Assembly: GCA_003956705.1 (NCBI GenBank)
Contig: QZCP01000080.1
Location: 62,001-126,000 of the forward strand
DNA: 64,000 nucleotides
Origin: Brevipalpus yothersi
Lineage: Eukaryota; Arthropoda; Arachnida; Trombidiformes; Tenuipalpidae
Direction: 5' to 3'
Of this stretch, positions 24,974 to 37,097 are shown piece by piece. Made by a program: the position numbers and the translations under genes. The first letter of the stretch is position 1. The number at the start of each line of letters is the position of its first letter. The notes under the pieces were generated by a model. That model ran no database searches. It was not told the DNA's origin and worked only from the letters and a program-made list of their open reading frames with translations.

Positions 24974-26247
24974 TATTATTCGTTCGTGAGAAAAGAAAAG
25001 ATTTCACTCAGAGAGAACACAATTTGAATTACAAATTTAAATTTTGAAGAATTGTCATAGATACTTGGATTGAGAATGATAATCAATATTTTCAGTGAGA
25101 TACATCTATTGAAGACTTCACGAATAAGTTCAAATCAAACCGAATTTCAATCAACTTATTTGAAAGATATCATACACTTCAGTTTATCTACTTTATTAAT
25201 GAATTGCAAAATAATTCCTGAATATCCCTCCTTGCCCTTTCCAAGATGGGTTGAGTTTATCAAAATAAAGATAATAATGAAGCTAAAGTTTTAGTCATCC
25301 GAAAACAATTTTGAGCTCAAAAAATCCATTGAAAATTCTCTATTCCCAAGATTGACTGTGATTTCATCTGGTTTTCCATCGATTATCGATACAGCCGTCA
25401 GTATTTCACATTTTGCTGATTGATCGAAAGTGTCTACATTCATTAAGAGTAAAATTCGATAAATTATTAAGTTTTTCATTTTTTTTCCATTTCTTGCCCA
25501 AAAAAGTATTTCAAACTCTTAAAGTCATCCAATGGCTTAAAAAGGAATCTAAAAAATTTACATCGTCCTGGATTGCAGTTTTATTCTTGTTCAAACAGTA
25601 TTTTGAACTAATAGCAATTTATAGCCATTAAGTTTGACCAAGACTAGAAAGATCACAATAATATGCATATACTGCATTCGAAGAACTGGTTGAAACTCAA
25701 GCTGTCTATCAATAATGAAAATTAATCAAAATCAATTTTACACCTTGATTCTACAAATTTTCGACCAATTCAACTCAAAATTTTGTACAAGTACTTGTAA
25801 GTGTGAGTGAACAAGTTCTGATAAAAAGAGTAAAAAATCACGAACAAAAGTGAGTATCAATACATGTCACTAGAAGGAGCAGCAAATGTTGCTGCTAAAA
25901 TATTTTTTACTCGCCAAAAAAGTTGACTCTCAATTTGAAAGTTTCGGAGTTGAACATGTCAGAAGGTCAAGAAAATAATCAGCATCAAACCAATTGACAA
26001 AAGCTAACATTCTGCAACTGAAGTTTTTCCACTACTGCAAATTGTTTTTGAATCAGTTTTTTTCAATAAGGTTGTGGAAATTACTAGATTTCAATGACAA
26101 ACTAAGCTCTCTGTTGGAACAAGATAGCAGCTCACTAACTGGCTTGTAAGAGCTTCTACAGTCTCAATCAGATTGTATCGGTAAGGGCAAATGGTCTGCA
26201 GCTTCGGATCTTGGAGAAAATTCATCTCAATAGTCTATGATCTAAAG
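24974..26247. promoter_or_regulatory. duplicated upstream region of first tandem P450
   Basis: No gene. From about 25690 the sequence aligns with regions before the second (30103-31297) and third (35000-35452) tandem P450s, including the shared AGAAGGAGCAGCAAATGTT stretch near 25873 and a GCCAAAAAAGTT stretch near 25915. The divergent receptor at 24973 and the P450 at 26248 share this interval. Conservation of position across three copies fits promoter sequence but may only reflect recent duplication. Confidence 0.5.
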
Positions 26248-27917
26248 ATGTTCATTCTCGATTATTTTGGTTCAAAAATTTTGATTACAATTTTAGTAAT
26301 TTCAGTACCAATACTTTTGTTTGTTTATATCGTCAAAAAATTTCAATTCATAGGACGTGTATGGCAGCTACCTACTTTTGGATCCCATCACTTTCTGGTT
26401 GGACATTTGCTGACTATATGGAAGAATCGAGGTGAGATTTTGACTGGCTATTCAGAATGTTGATACTAAACTCAACAATTTCTTCCCCAGATGATCTCTC
26501 TGGTTTGGCGATGTCCGTTTGTCGCCAATGGCGTGAAAAGGGATTTCTCATATTGTGGATGTCTTATTACCCTGTGGTTGGAATTTTTTCGTGGAGACAC
26601 ACTGAGGTTAGTAAATATATTCATTTTCCAGAGCACTATCGATTCTGATGATAAGACCTCAATAATCACTAGAAAATAGTTGGTAACAAAAAGTTCTTGG
26701 ATCGTGGATGGCCATCTCGAAAGTTGGACCATGGTTTTGTGAGTCTTATTTCTCTTGCCAATTCGGAATGGCGAGCCAGAAGGAATATGGTTGCACCTTC
26801 ATTCGGATCAAGTGTTCTGCAAGATTTTATTCCAACAATTTTGCATCACGTTGGACTCATGTTGAATGAGTTCGAAGCTACTAATGGTGCTATCGTTTTG
26901 GCTCGTCCGATTGTGCAAAAGCATGTTGCTTCGATAACATTGGAAACATCATTTGGTTTCAAGCATAGAGATGATGGTCGCTTGAAAAATGAAGTAACCA
27001 GATCTGTGGTAAACTTTATTAACTCTCAACTTGATCGAATTCTTCGTCTCTACACCTGGAATGATCAACTTCTGAGAGTTTATAATTGGTTTCATGGAAT
27101 AGTGGATGAAAGAGAAGATCTGAAAAAATACATTCGACAAATAATTCAAGCTCGTCTGGCTGAAAGAAATGAAGATATTTCCGAAAAGAGGATCGATCAT
27201 GACAGCAAAACGAAAGCAGGTAATCAAGCATTTCTCGACCATTGGCTTGACAATTTTATCGATAAAAGCAGTGTAAGAAATGAAGATATAGAAAGCCTGA
27301 TTGGAGAATTGGTAGTCATCGCATGGGCAAGTATTGAAACGATTGCAAATTCAACTACATGGTTTCTCTATAATATGGCCCACAATCCTGATATTCAAGA
27401 GAAACTCTATGAAGAGTTGTTAGATTTTGATGAGAAAAATGAAAACATGACAATCTCACAGCTCAACCAGTTGGCTTATTTGAATCAATGCGTTCTGGAG
27501 AACCTTAGACTTCATCCACCATCAGCCAATGCTGTGCGGATGGTTGATGAAGATGTCATTCTAGATGGCCATCTCATCCCAAAAGGTATCCTCTCGGTTA
27601 CGTTTATCTATGGTATCCATCATGATGAAGTGGTCTATCCAGATCCCGATAAGTTTGATCCATCACGATTCGAGCCTGATAATTTTGCCAAAATTCCTTC
27701 CGGCGCCTTCATTCCATTCGGTGATGGACCAAGACGTTGTATTGGTGATCGATTAGCAATTCTTGAATCCAAAATCATTTTCAGCAATATCATCAAAAAG
27801 TTTCGGATAGAGTTAGTTGACAGAGATCGAGTTGAAGTCGATTTTGACCTGGCAATCAGATCTAGAAGACCGCTCAAATTTAAATTCATATCTCGGAGTA
27901 AAATGATCAGAATCTGA
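26248..27917 (+). CDS. microsomal cytochrome P450, tandem copy 1
   Basis: Exons 26248-26431, 26491-26606 (116 bp), 26673-27917; 514 residues. The start (MFILDYFGS) is the ATG conserved in all three tandem copies; an upstream ATG at 26191 is not. Features in order: N-terminal anchor (residues about 10-30), proline-rich hinge around WQLPTFG, FLDRG and a helix C-like EWRARRN, helix I segment WASIET, ExxR as ENLR, PERF-like DPSRFEP, and haem loop PFGDGPRRCIG with the Cys ligand. These indicate an endoplasmic-reticulum monooxygenase using NADPH-P450 reductase. FLDRG and the ET(I/T) helix I pattern recall the CYP3 clan, other parts CYP4; I cannot decide the clan or substrate. No defects seen. Confidence 0.92.
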
Positions 27918-29474
27918 TTCCCTGTAATAATCTGATCCTCCATTCTCAAGTGTAGTTGTGGGGGCAAGTTTATTCAGAATCTCATCCCCCTTAATGGGAC
28001 GATGTAAAGTCCAAGTGTTCTCAGTTTTTCATCTCAATCAATCTCTTATAGTCAGCTCTGCTTGATGAATTCATGGGCAAATAAATAAGTTAAATAAGTT
28101 TCTCTTATGATGGAAACCAAACCATCGATAAACTGGCTACTATCCTGAGAGTAGCCCCTCAACTCCTCAATAAAAAAGTTCTCAATAGCCATTGGTAATC
28201 ATCCAAATCTGCACTTAATGAATGCTAATGCAATTGCAGAATGATTTGCATAAAAACCAAAAACAAAGGGCTTCTTGCCTACTTAAATAGCCCCAGTAAT
28301 CGACAAGATGCTTGCACAGATAGAAATCTGGACAATCAATAGCTCTGACCATGATACATATTCAATCGAGGAACATGTTACTTATCCAGCTCATATCTTA
28401 TTGCTAAGTTGCTTTGATATTGCTTATCCTCCCAGCTATCGATTTAGATAGTATTTGAATTAATTCGCTTAAACGTTTTCTTTGAAGGTTTTCTTCCTAG
28501 AGATTGAATAAAATTGCAATTGTTAAATATTTTATTGCTTGAGTGTGTATTTTGAAGTCGTATCATTTTAGCTGGGGTGCTAGTAGAAAAATATGCTACA
28601 TGTGATAATGCATGCAACCAACCATCAAAATGCTCAAACTAACGTTCATCATAGTTATGAACTATAAATTTAATCATATGCTTCGATCTCTCTCGAAGAA
28701 ATCTATCAACCTTGAAGGAACATCATTTCCCCCAATTTTTGATTTTATTTACACAATAAGAGGAAAGAAATGTAATTCCATTCTGATTTTTTCAAAACTA
28801 TTTCATTTTACCTGCAGGCAGCATCAATTCAATGTCTCAATAGGAGATGCTCAATTATGATATTGCATTGAAGTCAGCTGTTTTTTTCAGTGATAACTTC
28901 GATAATATGACGCTCGGATAAGTTCAAACAAATTATTCTCAGCATGACATCAAATCTTTATGAAATTATGGAATTATATAAACCTTTTTCCAATTTACAG
29001 CTACACCTCACAGCAAATGCAACATTTTCCTTCATAGCTTTGAGTCACTTATTATTCTCGAATTTTTTTCATCTCCTTCGTGAAACCAGCTAGCAATATC
29101 GCACTAAATATTGACAAAATTGAACTGTAAACATTAGGCTCTGCATGCATATCTTTTTTTGTAACTCAATAGTGCGTAAAGCATGACAATCGTTCAACTA
29201 TTTTTACAGTGAACAAGCTCAGAGGCAATTTATTCATAGTTTCAAAGAATACTGAGCTGAATTCAAGGCTGACTTTATCACAATTTATGTTATTTCTCAT
29301 CGAATGTTCACAATTCAACTTTCTGAATGATGGAACTGGCTTGATAATTATTCATTGAGTTTTTCGATAGGAAAGTGCCTTTTCGAGGAACCTTTTTGCT
29401 GGTCTTCGTTAATTGATATCACCCAATAGTTACATGTCCATTACATGAAAACATTATTATGTCATTACTATGGA
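27918..29474. other. spacer after tandem P450 copy 1
   Basis: No coding region supported. From about 28480 the sequence resembles the 3' flanks of the second (33000-33750) and third (37440-38200) P450 copies, so it is part of the duplicated unit. An open frame at 28612-28860 is not maintained in those copies. Confidence 0.6.
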
Positions 29475-30075
29475 CTTCCAAGCTCTTAGAATGATCATTG
29501 TTTATCAATAGTCAGCTCTTGTTGTACACGATAGATTTATACTTAATTATTTGATAGGTAGATGGATAATGATATTTGGTGGACAAAATTTGATAAGAGT
29601 TACCTAACAACAATATCAACAATATAAATCAGTTCAGGATGAACTGCATCCATATCCACTCATATTGACTTTCAGTCATTTCGATCTATGCATGAAATTA
29701 TTCTACTAGATGAAAAAAACCCGAAAATTGGGCATAAATGAGAAATGCTCACCAGACAAAGCTATTATTCAATGGATGAATACCCTTAGAGTTCTAATTT
29801 TCCTGCAACGAATAGATCTACTGGCTGAAATGTATGAGTAAATTTTTCATTTGAAATATTCTTCTTCATGCACAAGAAAAATCAGAACTCTAACTCAATT
29901 CTATCATGCTGAGTCTGGAAACTTATTGGCACCCTGATACTTGAAATTTTTTTAACTATACACTAGATGATATGCATCTTTTCAAACGATACCCATACTC
30001 AGTAAAAGTTTTTTCGAAAAAGTCAGAACTAATCAGCAAATATGTCGAAAATTTCATCTCTAAGTCATCTTCACT
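29475..30075. repeat. duplicated noncoding segment, copy 2
   Basis: Second copy of the 21955-22680 segment. The inverted-repeat element is damaged here: the left terminal arm is missing while the inner loop and right arm, ending near 29937, remain. The receptor gene that lies between this segment and the P450 in unit 1 is absent here. Confidence 0.85.
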
Positions 30076-30295
30076 CTCACCTATCAAATGGAAATGAAGT
30101 CATACAACTAAAAATTAATCAAGATCAATTTTACACCTTGATTTCGCAAATTTTTGACCAATTTAACTCGAAATTTTGTGCACTTGTTCAGTAAGTGTGA
30201 GTGAACAAAATTTCAAGTTCTAATAAAAAAGTAAAAAAATCACGAACAAGTGAGTATCAATACTTGTCACTAGAAGGAGCAGCAAATGTTCATCG

Positions 30296-30329
30296 TTTTT
30301 GGCGGGTAAAAATTTTTACCCGCCAAAAA
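30296..30329. repeat. perfect 34-bp palindrome upstream of P450 copy 2
   Basis: A perfect inverted repeat with no spacer, centred on AAATTT, each half containing TTTTTGGCGGGTAAA. The equivalent sites before P450 copy 3 (about 35079-35112) and copy 1 (about 25895-25920) are imperfect. It could form a cruciform or bind a dimeric factor; the half site looks like an E2F-type sequence, but that is only resemblance. Confidence 0.85.
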
Positions 30330-31297
30330 AGTTCACTTTGAATTTTGGAAGTTTCAAAGTTAAACATGTCAGAAGGTAAAGACAATAATCATTTTGGGCA
30401 TTTGGTGATAATTATCCATTAACAATCATGATAATTAGTATACTGAGTTTTAATGAGGCATGTTTATATTTTTCTTCTCGAAGTTGTACCTCACTTTCTT
30501 TCAACACTCAGTTATGACACTTTCATCTGACTGTGAGTCAGCAAAAAATGATGTCCAATAGTATTGATCATTCTCAATCTTGCTCTCGGTATTTGTTCGA
30601 ACTCATCAATCTTATTAAATTATTGAATTTTATTGAAGATAACTCGTATACCAGGTAGGATCCTAAGAGTGAAATCTAATATTGCATAAAATTACTCAAT
30701 CGAACAGGAAGTCAAGAATTGTAGTTTGCTCACAGATACTCAGATCTCAATTGTTCAATAATTAATCTAACAATCAGGGTGACCAATAAGTTTGCGGAAT
30801 TTCTGTGAAGATGATGGTTTAGAGATAAAATTTCTGGCATTTTTTTTAGTTTGATGGCGTAGCTTAATATTGCAATTAGTACAAACTAGAATGCATTCCT
30901 CTAATCAGGTGATTTTTTCGTTTTTACTTATCGGTCGCATCATGCAGCAAATAAATTTTCATCGTGAAATCATTTTTTATTCAAATATGACCATAAACCT
31001 AAAGAAATCATGATATCAGCTGAACCAAAAATATTCAATAAATTGAATTCAGCAAAATTCTGCAACTCTGTGAAGTTCACCACGGGTGGAAATTGTTTTT
31101 GATTCATTTATTCTGATAAGATAATGGAAATTACTAGATTTCAATGACAAATTAAGCTCTCCTTTGGAACCAGATAACAGCTCACTAACTGGCTTGTAAG
31201 AGCTTCTACATTCTCAATCAGATTGTATCGGTAAGGGCAACTGGTCTTCAGCTTCAGATCTTGGAGAAAATTTACCTCAATAGTCTATGGTCTGGAG
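30330..31297. other. upstream spacer of P450 copy 2
   Basis: No gene. It contains a CAGGGTGACCAATAAG stretch near 30776 resembling one end of the inverted-repeat element at 22351 but without a partner arm. The last 200 bp match the immediate upstream of P450 copies 1 and 3. Confidence 0.5.
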
Positions 31298-32952
31298 ATG
31301 TTTGTTTCAGATTATTTCGATTCAAAAATTCTGATTACGATTTTAGTGTCAATACTTTTACTTGTTAATATTGTCAAAAAATTTCAATTCATAGGACGTG
31401 TATGGTCGATACCTACTTTTGGACCTCATCACTTTCTGGTTGGACATTTGCTGACAATATGGAAAAATCGAGGTGAGATTTTGACTGAATAATCAGGATG
31501 TTGATACTAAACTCGACAATTTTATTATCAGATGATCTCGCTAGTTTGGCATTGTCCGTTTGTCACAAATGGCGTGAAAAGGGTTTTGTCACATTGTGGA
31601 CATTTTATTACCCTACAATTTTCCTTATCACTTGGAAACACACTGAGGTTAGTAAATATATTCATCTTGTAGAGTACTATCGATTCTGATGATAAGGACT
31701 CAATAATCCCTAGAAAATAGCTGGAAACAAAAAGTTTTTGGATCGGGGATGGCCATCTAGAAAGTTGGACCATGGCTTCGTAAGTCTTATCTCCTTGGCC
31801 AATTCGGAATGGCGAGCTAGAAGGAATATGGTTGCACCTTCTTTCGGGTTGAGTGTTCTGCAAGATTTTATTCCGACAATTTTGCATCACGTTGGACTCA
31901 TGCTGAATGAGTTCGAGGCTACTAATGGTGAAATCGTTTCAGCTCATCCGATTGTGCAAAAGCATGTTGCTTCGATAACATTGGAAACATCATTTGGCTT
32001 TAAGTATGAGGACAATAGTGACTTGAAAAAAGAATTGACCAGATCAGTGAAGAACTTTATCTTCTCTCAACTCGATCGAATTCTTCGTCTCTATACCTGG
32101 AATGATCAACTTCTGAAAATTTATAATTGGTTCCATGGAATAGTGGATGAAAGAGAAGATCTGAAAAAATATGCGAGACAAATAATTCAAGCTCGTCTGG
32201 CTGAGAGGAATGAAGATAGTTTTGGAATCGGGATTGATCATGATAGCAAAACAAAAGCAAGGAATCAAGCATTCATCGATAATATGCTGGACAATTTTAT
32301 CGATAAAAGCGATGTGAAAAACGCAGATATAGAAAGTCTGATTGGAGAACTTGTGATCATCGCATGGACAAGTATTGAAACAATTGCAAATTCAACTACA
32401 TGGTTTCTCTATAATATGGCCCACAATCCTGATATTCAAGAGAAACTCTATGAAGAGTTGTTAGATTTTGATGAGAAAAATGAAAACATGACAATCTCAC
32501 AGCTCAACCAGTTGGCTTATTTGGATCAATGTGTCTTGGAAAACCTTAGACTACATCCGCCAGCAGCCAATACTGTGCGTGTGCTAGATGAAGATGTCAT
32601 TCTAGATGGTCATCTCATCCCTAAAGGCATCCTATCGGTTATATTTATCTATGGTATTCATCACGACGAATTGGTCTATCCAGATCCCGATAAGTTTGAT
32701 CCATCACGATTTGAGCCCGATAATTTTGCCAAAATTCCTTCCGGCGCCTTCATTCCATTTGGTGTTGGACCAAGACGTTGTATTGGTGACCGATTAGCAA
32801 TTCTTGAATCCAAGATCATTTTCAGCAATATCATCAAGAAGTTTCGAATAGAGGCAGTTGACATTGATCAGGTTAAAGTCGATTTTGACTTGGTACTTAG
32901 ACCCAGAAGACGGCGCAAATTCAAATTCATACCTCGAAATTTATATAAATGA
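31298..32952 (+). CDS. microsomal cytochrome P450, tandem copy 2
   Basis: Exons 31298-31472 (175 bp), 31532-31647 (116 bp), 31714-32952; 509 residues. The start MFVSDYF aligns with the copy 1 and 3 starts. Anchor, proline hinge, FLDRG, helix I (WTSIET), ENLR and haem loop PFGVGPRRCIG are intact. Very close to copies 1 and 3 in exons and in intron 2, so duplication was recent or gene conversion has kept them alike. Differences cluster in the anchor, in the middle of exon 3 (the KYEDNSD region) and at the C-terminus (PRRRRKF). Product is an ER monooxygenase of unknown substrate. Confidence 0.92.
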
Positions 32953-33934
32953 TCAGAACTTGAATCCCTCTAATTGCATACTCATCCTGCTGAAGCATTT
33001 TTCTTGTAAGTTGCGTTGATATAGCTTATTTCCTTAGCTATAGCGATATTGGAATAGTATTCACTCAAACTTTTGATTCAAAAATTCCTGCTCTCACTGC
33101 TGCTGCTTAATCGTACCTAGCATCAACTCTATTACTCAATGGAAGATGCTAGATCATTATATTGTATTGAACTGAGCTAGTTCATTTTCCAGTGATAACT
33201 TCTATATCATGCTTGAATAAGTTCAAATAAATTATTCCAAGAATAAGATTGTAGCTCTATCAACTCATACAAACCTTCGATTGACCCCTAAATTCTCTTC
33301 CATAACTTCTATTAACTGTTGACAGCAACTTATTATTCTCGAATTTTTTCATCTCCTTCGTGAAACCAATTAATATCACTACACCAAGATCTCAACAAGA
33401 TTGAACCGTATACATTGGGCTCTACATATATATCTTATCTTCGATCAATAGTGTGAAGCATGACAATCATTTAGCTATACATTAGCTGTACATAGTTTCA
33501 AAGAAATACTGAGCTGAATTCAAGGCTGACTTGATCACAATCTATGTTTTTTTGATCAATATTCACAATCCAACTTTCTAGATGATGGAACTGGAATAAT
33601 TTGTCATTGCTTTGGTGCTTTGGATTTTGACTGGTTTTCGCTGGTCAATCAATAGCTACATGCTTTTTGCCTTCCAAATGCTCGTTTCCAGATGAACATA
33701 TTTCTATATTTACTGATAAATTTATGAATCATTTTCAGCTCGAATTGGTGCACAAGGAATATTTTCACCAGCTTTATACCAAAACAATCTGAATGAGGCA
33801 TGTTTTTCCTTTTTTAATAAACATTGGGGAAAATTTTTCAGAGATTTCAGAGTTAATAGACAATTCTGTGCAAAAAAATATATTTCCTGATTTTAGTAAT
33901 GGGTTTGAGGAGATCAAAGCTTATCCAGCACGAG
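32953..33934. other. spacer after tandem P450 copy 2
   Basis: No gene supported. Resembles the 3' flanks of P450 copies 1 and 3. Confidence 0.6.
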
Positions 33935-33985
33935 ATGATTGGTGAATTTTTAGAATTTTTAGAATTTTTGTTGTAGAACGTTTCT
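33935..33985 (-). pseudogene. tail fragment of NRF-like last exon
   Basis: On the minus strand, about 50 bp resemble the last codons and stop region of the acyltransferase gene ending at 38364, including the shared AAATTCTAAAAATT core, and the similarity continues into the 3' flank. It looks like the footprint of the breakpoint that created the tandem unit. Short and AT-rich, so the match is only moderately secure. Confidence 0.4.
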
Positions 33986-33999
33986 TACCTCTTGAAAAT

Positions 34000-34625
34000 T
34001 TCGATCCACGATAAAACACCATCTCAGAAATGCAGAATATCCACGAACCATGAAGATACCATAGTACATATATGTATGTATGAAATTATTACCATCACAT
34101 AGTCCAGTAGGGAGGAAGAATTCCATCCATAGAGTCAACAGAATGTTGCTATTTCCGACATCTTTATAAATCTTGAGGTAACGATGAAGAAATGCTACCA
34201 TATCTCGATTCAAATGCTGATAATTTTCGTCAAACTTTTCCGCTTGTTTATAAGCAATTTTCAATCGGGAATGAGTGATAGGAGTTTATGTATAATAGAA
34301 ACAGTGAATATGGCCATTATTGGAGTTGCATTATGGGACACTAGAATGAAGAGTGTCGGAAACATGATCGAAAGGTCACAATAATCATCAATTATCCAAA
34401 TAGGAAATGTAGTAATGAATACAGTTATGATCTGATATCTTGATAACCCACATATCGTCAGTAACTTTCTTCCTAATTCAACATTTATGTATTGACTCTG
34501 AGTTTATATTTTTTTCGAGAGACTGAGCTTTTTGTGAGATCATATCTAGTAGAGTATTTCTTGAGGCTAATTTCATGCTGAAACAAAAGAATAATTGTAC
34601 GAAACTGAGGATTTTTTTTATCCAT
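34000..34625 (-). pseudogene. receptor relic related to the 19.9-kb gene
   Basis: Broken paralogue of the receptor at 19894-21275. The N-terminal stretch (NPQFRTII to RVNT) is joined directly to a later segment (NVELG), so helices 1-3 are deleted. Further frame breaks follow before the YLKIYKDV region. The matching region of the 19.9-kb gene can be compared here to infer its 7-nt deletion. It fuses at 34625 to the second receptor relic. Confidence 0.8.
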
Positions 34626-34997
34626 GAAAGCACAAACAAGAAAAATAGCCATCACCGCCGGAGCATTATATAGCAATATCATGATCCAATAGTTACCATA
34701 ATCTTGAACCATCAATAATGGAGTTGAGCTGAAAAACTCAACGATAAATTGGATATTTATCAATGTGGATAGCACAACTGATTTTTTTCCAAGCTCTACT
34801 CTTCTCCTTAATTTGAGCCACTCCTCCTCATGCTTCTTCAAGAATTCTTCAACCAAAAATGATTCTTCATAATTTTCAAGCCTTTGAAAGGCTCTCAGAT
34901 TCCTATTAGATGCTACAGAGGCAAAAACGAAAGCTAAACCTGTGAATCTACCCATAAATATCATGAGCAATATTTGATCATGCAAATCTCCGAAGAA
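34626..34997 (-). pseudogene. receptor relic related to the 23.6-kb gene
   Basis: About 120 codons matching the intact receptor from its HDQILLMIF helix to AIFLVCAF, open throughout. The 5' part is missing: similarity stops abruptly at about 34997, where the P450 upstream module begins. At the 3' side it runs in frame into the other receptor relic, so a chimeric open frame of 166 codons exists but is not a plausible receptor. Confidence 0.85.
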
Positions 34998-35452
34998 GTT
35001 CTAACAAAAAAAAAGTATAAAAATCATGAACAAGTGAGTATCAATACTAACCACTAGAAGGAGCAGCAAATGTTCATCATTTTTGGCGGCTAATATTTTT
35101 TACCCGCCAAAAAAGTTGACTTTCGATTTTGAAACTTCAAAGTTGAACATGTCAGAAGGCCAAGAAAATAATCAGTTGAGGCAAAAAATCAGACAGAAGA
35201 CAGACAAGACAGAAGCTAACGTTCTTCAAGTTGAATTTACTGCTGAAAATTGTTTTTGATTCAGTTTCTCCAATAAGGTCATGGAAATTATTAGATATCA
35301 ATGGCAAATTAAGCTCTCCTTTCGAACAAGATAACAGCTCACTAACCAGTTGTAAGAGCTTCCAGAGCCTTACTCAGGTTTTATCAATGAGAGCAACTGG
35401 TCTCAGTTTCAGAACTTCGGGAAAAATTGCCTCAATAGTCTATGGTCTAGAG
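34998..35452. promoter_or_regulatory. duplicated upstream region of third tandem P450
   Basis: Matches the regions upstream of P450 copies 1 and 2, including the GGAGCAGCAAATGTT stretch and an imperfect version of the 34-bp palindrome near 35079-35112. Confidence 0.5.
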
Positions 35453-37097
35453 ATGTTCGTTCTCGATTATTTTGGCTCAAGAATTCTAATTACAATTTTA
35501 GTGACAATATTTTTGTTTGTTTATCTAATCAAAAAATATCAATTCATAGGACGTGTATGGCGGATACCTACTTTTGGACCTCATCACATTCTGGTTGGAC
35601 ATTTGCTGACAATATGGAAGAATCGAGGTGAGATTTGGCTGAATAATCAAATTGTTGATACTAAACTCAACAATTTCATTTCCAGATGATCTCACTAGTT
35701 TTGCAATGTCCGTTTGTCGCCAATGGCGTGAAAAGAATTTTTTCATATTGTGGACATCTTATTACCCTACAATTTTCCTTATCACTTGGAAACACATTGA
35801 GGTTAGTGAATATATTTATCTTGTAGTGTACTATCGATTCTGATGATAAGACCTCATTAATCACTAGAAAATAGCTGGAAACAAAAAGTTCTTGGATCGT
35901 GGATGGCCATCTCGAAAGTTGGACCATGGCTTTGTAAGTCTCATTTCTCTGGCCAATTCGGAATGGCGAGCCAGAAGGAACATGGTTGCACCTTCTTTCG
36001 GGCTGAGTGTTCTGCAAGATTTTATTCCAACAATTTTGCATCACGTTGGGCTCATGTTGAATGAGTTCGAAGCTACTAATGGTGCTATCGTTTTGGCTCG
36101 TCCGATTGTGCAAAAGCATGTTGCTTCGATAACATTGGAAACATCATTTGGCTTTAAGCACGAGGACAATAGTGGCTTAAAAAAAGAATTGACCAGGTCT
36201 GTGACAAACTTTATTGGTTTTCAATTTGATCGAATTCTTCGTCTCTATACCTGGAATGATCAACTTCTGAAAGTTTATAATTGGTTTCATGGAATAGTGG
36301 ATGAAAGAGAAGATCTGAAAATATATGCGAGACAAATAATTCAAGCTCGTCTTGCTGAGAGGAATGAAGATAGTTTTGGAATCGGGATTGATCATGATAG
36401 CAAAACAAAAGCAAGGAATCAAGCATTCATCGATAATATGCTGGACAATTTTATCGATAAAAGCAGTGTAAGAAATGAAGATATAGAAAGTCTGATTGGA
36501 GAACTTGTGATCATTGCATGGACAAGTATTGAAACAATTGCAAATTCAACTACATGGTTTCTCTATAATATGGCCCACAATCCTGATATTCAAGAGAAAC
36601 TCTATGAAGAGTTGTTAGATTTTGATGAGAAAAATGAAAACATGACAATCTCACAGCTCAACCAGTTGGCTTATTTGGATCAATGTGTCTTGGAAAACCT
36701 TAGACTTCATCCGCCAGCAGCCAATGCTGTGCGGATGGTTGATGAAGACATCATTCTAGATGGCCATCTCATCCCAAAAGGCATCCTCTCGGTCACATTC
36801 ATCTATGGTATCCATCACGATGAAGTTGTCTATCCAGATCCCGATAAGTTTGATCCATCACGATTTGAGCCCGATAATTTTGCCAAAATTCCTCCTGGCG
36901 CCTTCATTCCATTTGGTGTTGGACCAAGACGTTGTATCGGTGATCGATTAGCAATTCTTGAATCCAAGATCATTTTCAGCAATATCATCAAGAAGTTTCG
37001 AATAGAGGCAGTTGACATTGATCAGGTTAAAGTCGATTTTGACTTGGTAATTAGACCCAGAATACCTCTCAAGTTTAAACTCATACTTCGAAGTTGA
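35453..37097 (+). CDS. microsomal cytochrome P450, tandem copy 3
   Basis: Exons 35453-35627 (175 bp), 35686-35801 (116 bp), 35868-37097; 506 residues. The start MFVLDYFGS is the position shared by all copies; a longer frame from 35231 is upstream sequence. Anchor, proline hinge, FLDRG, WTSIET helix I, ENLR and PFGVGPRRCIG are intact. Parts of exon 3 match copy 2 (e.g. SFGIGIDHD) and parts match copy 1 (e.g. SSVRNEDIE, AVRMVDED), a mosaic expected from gene conversion or unequal crossing-over. An ER monooxygenase of unknown substrate. Confidence 0.92.

Noticed and set aside
34485..34985. 166-codon open frame as a real gene
   Set aside because: It is a chimera of two receptor relics; neither part is complete.
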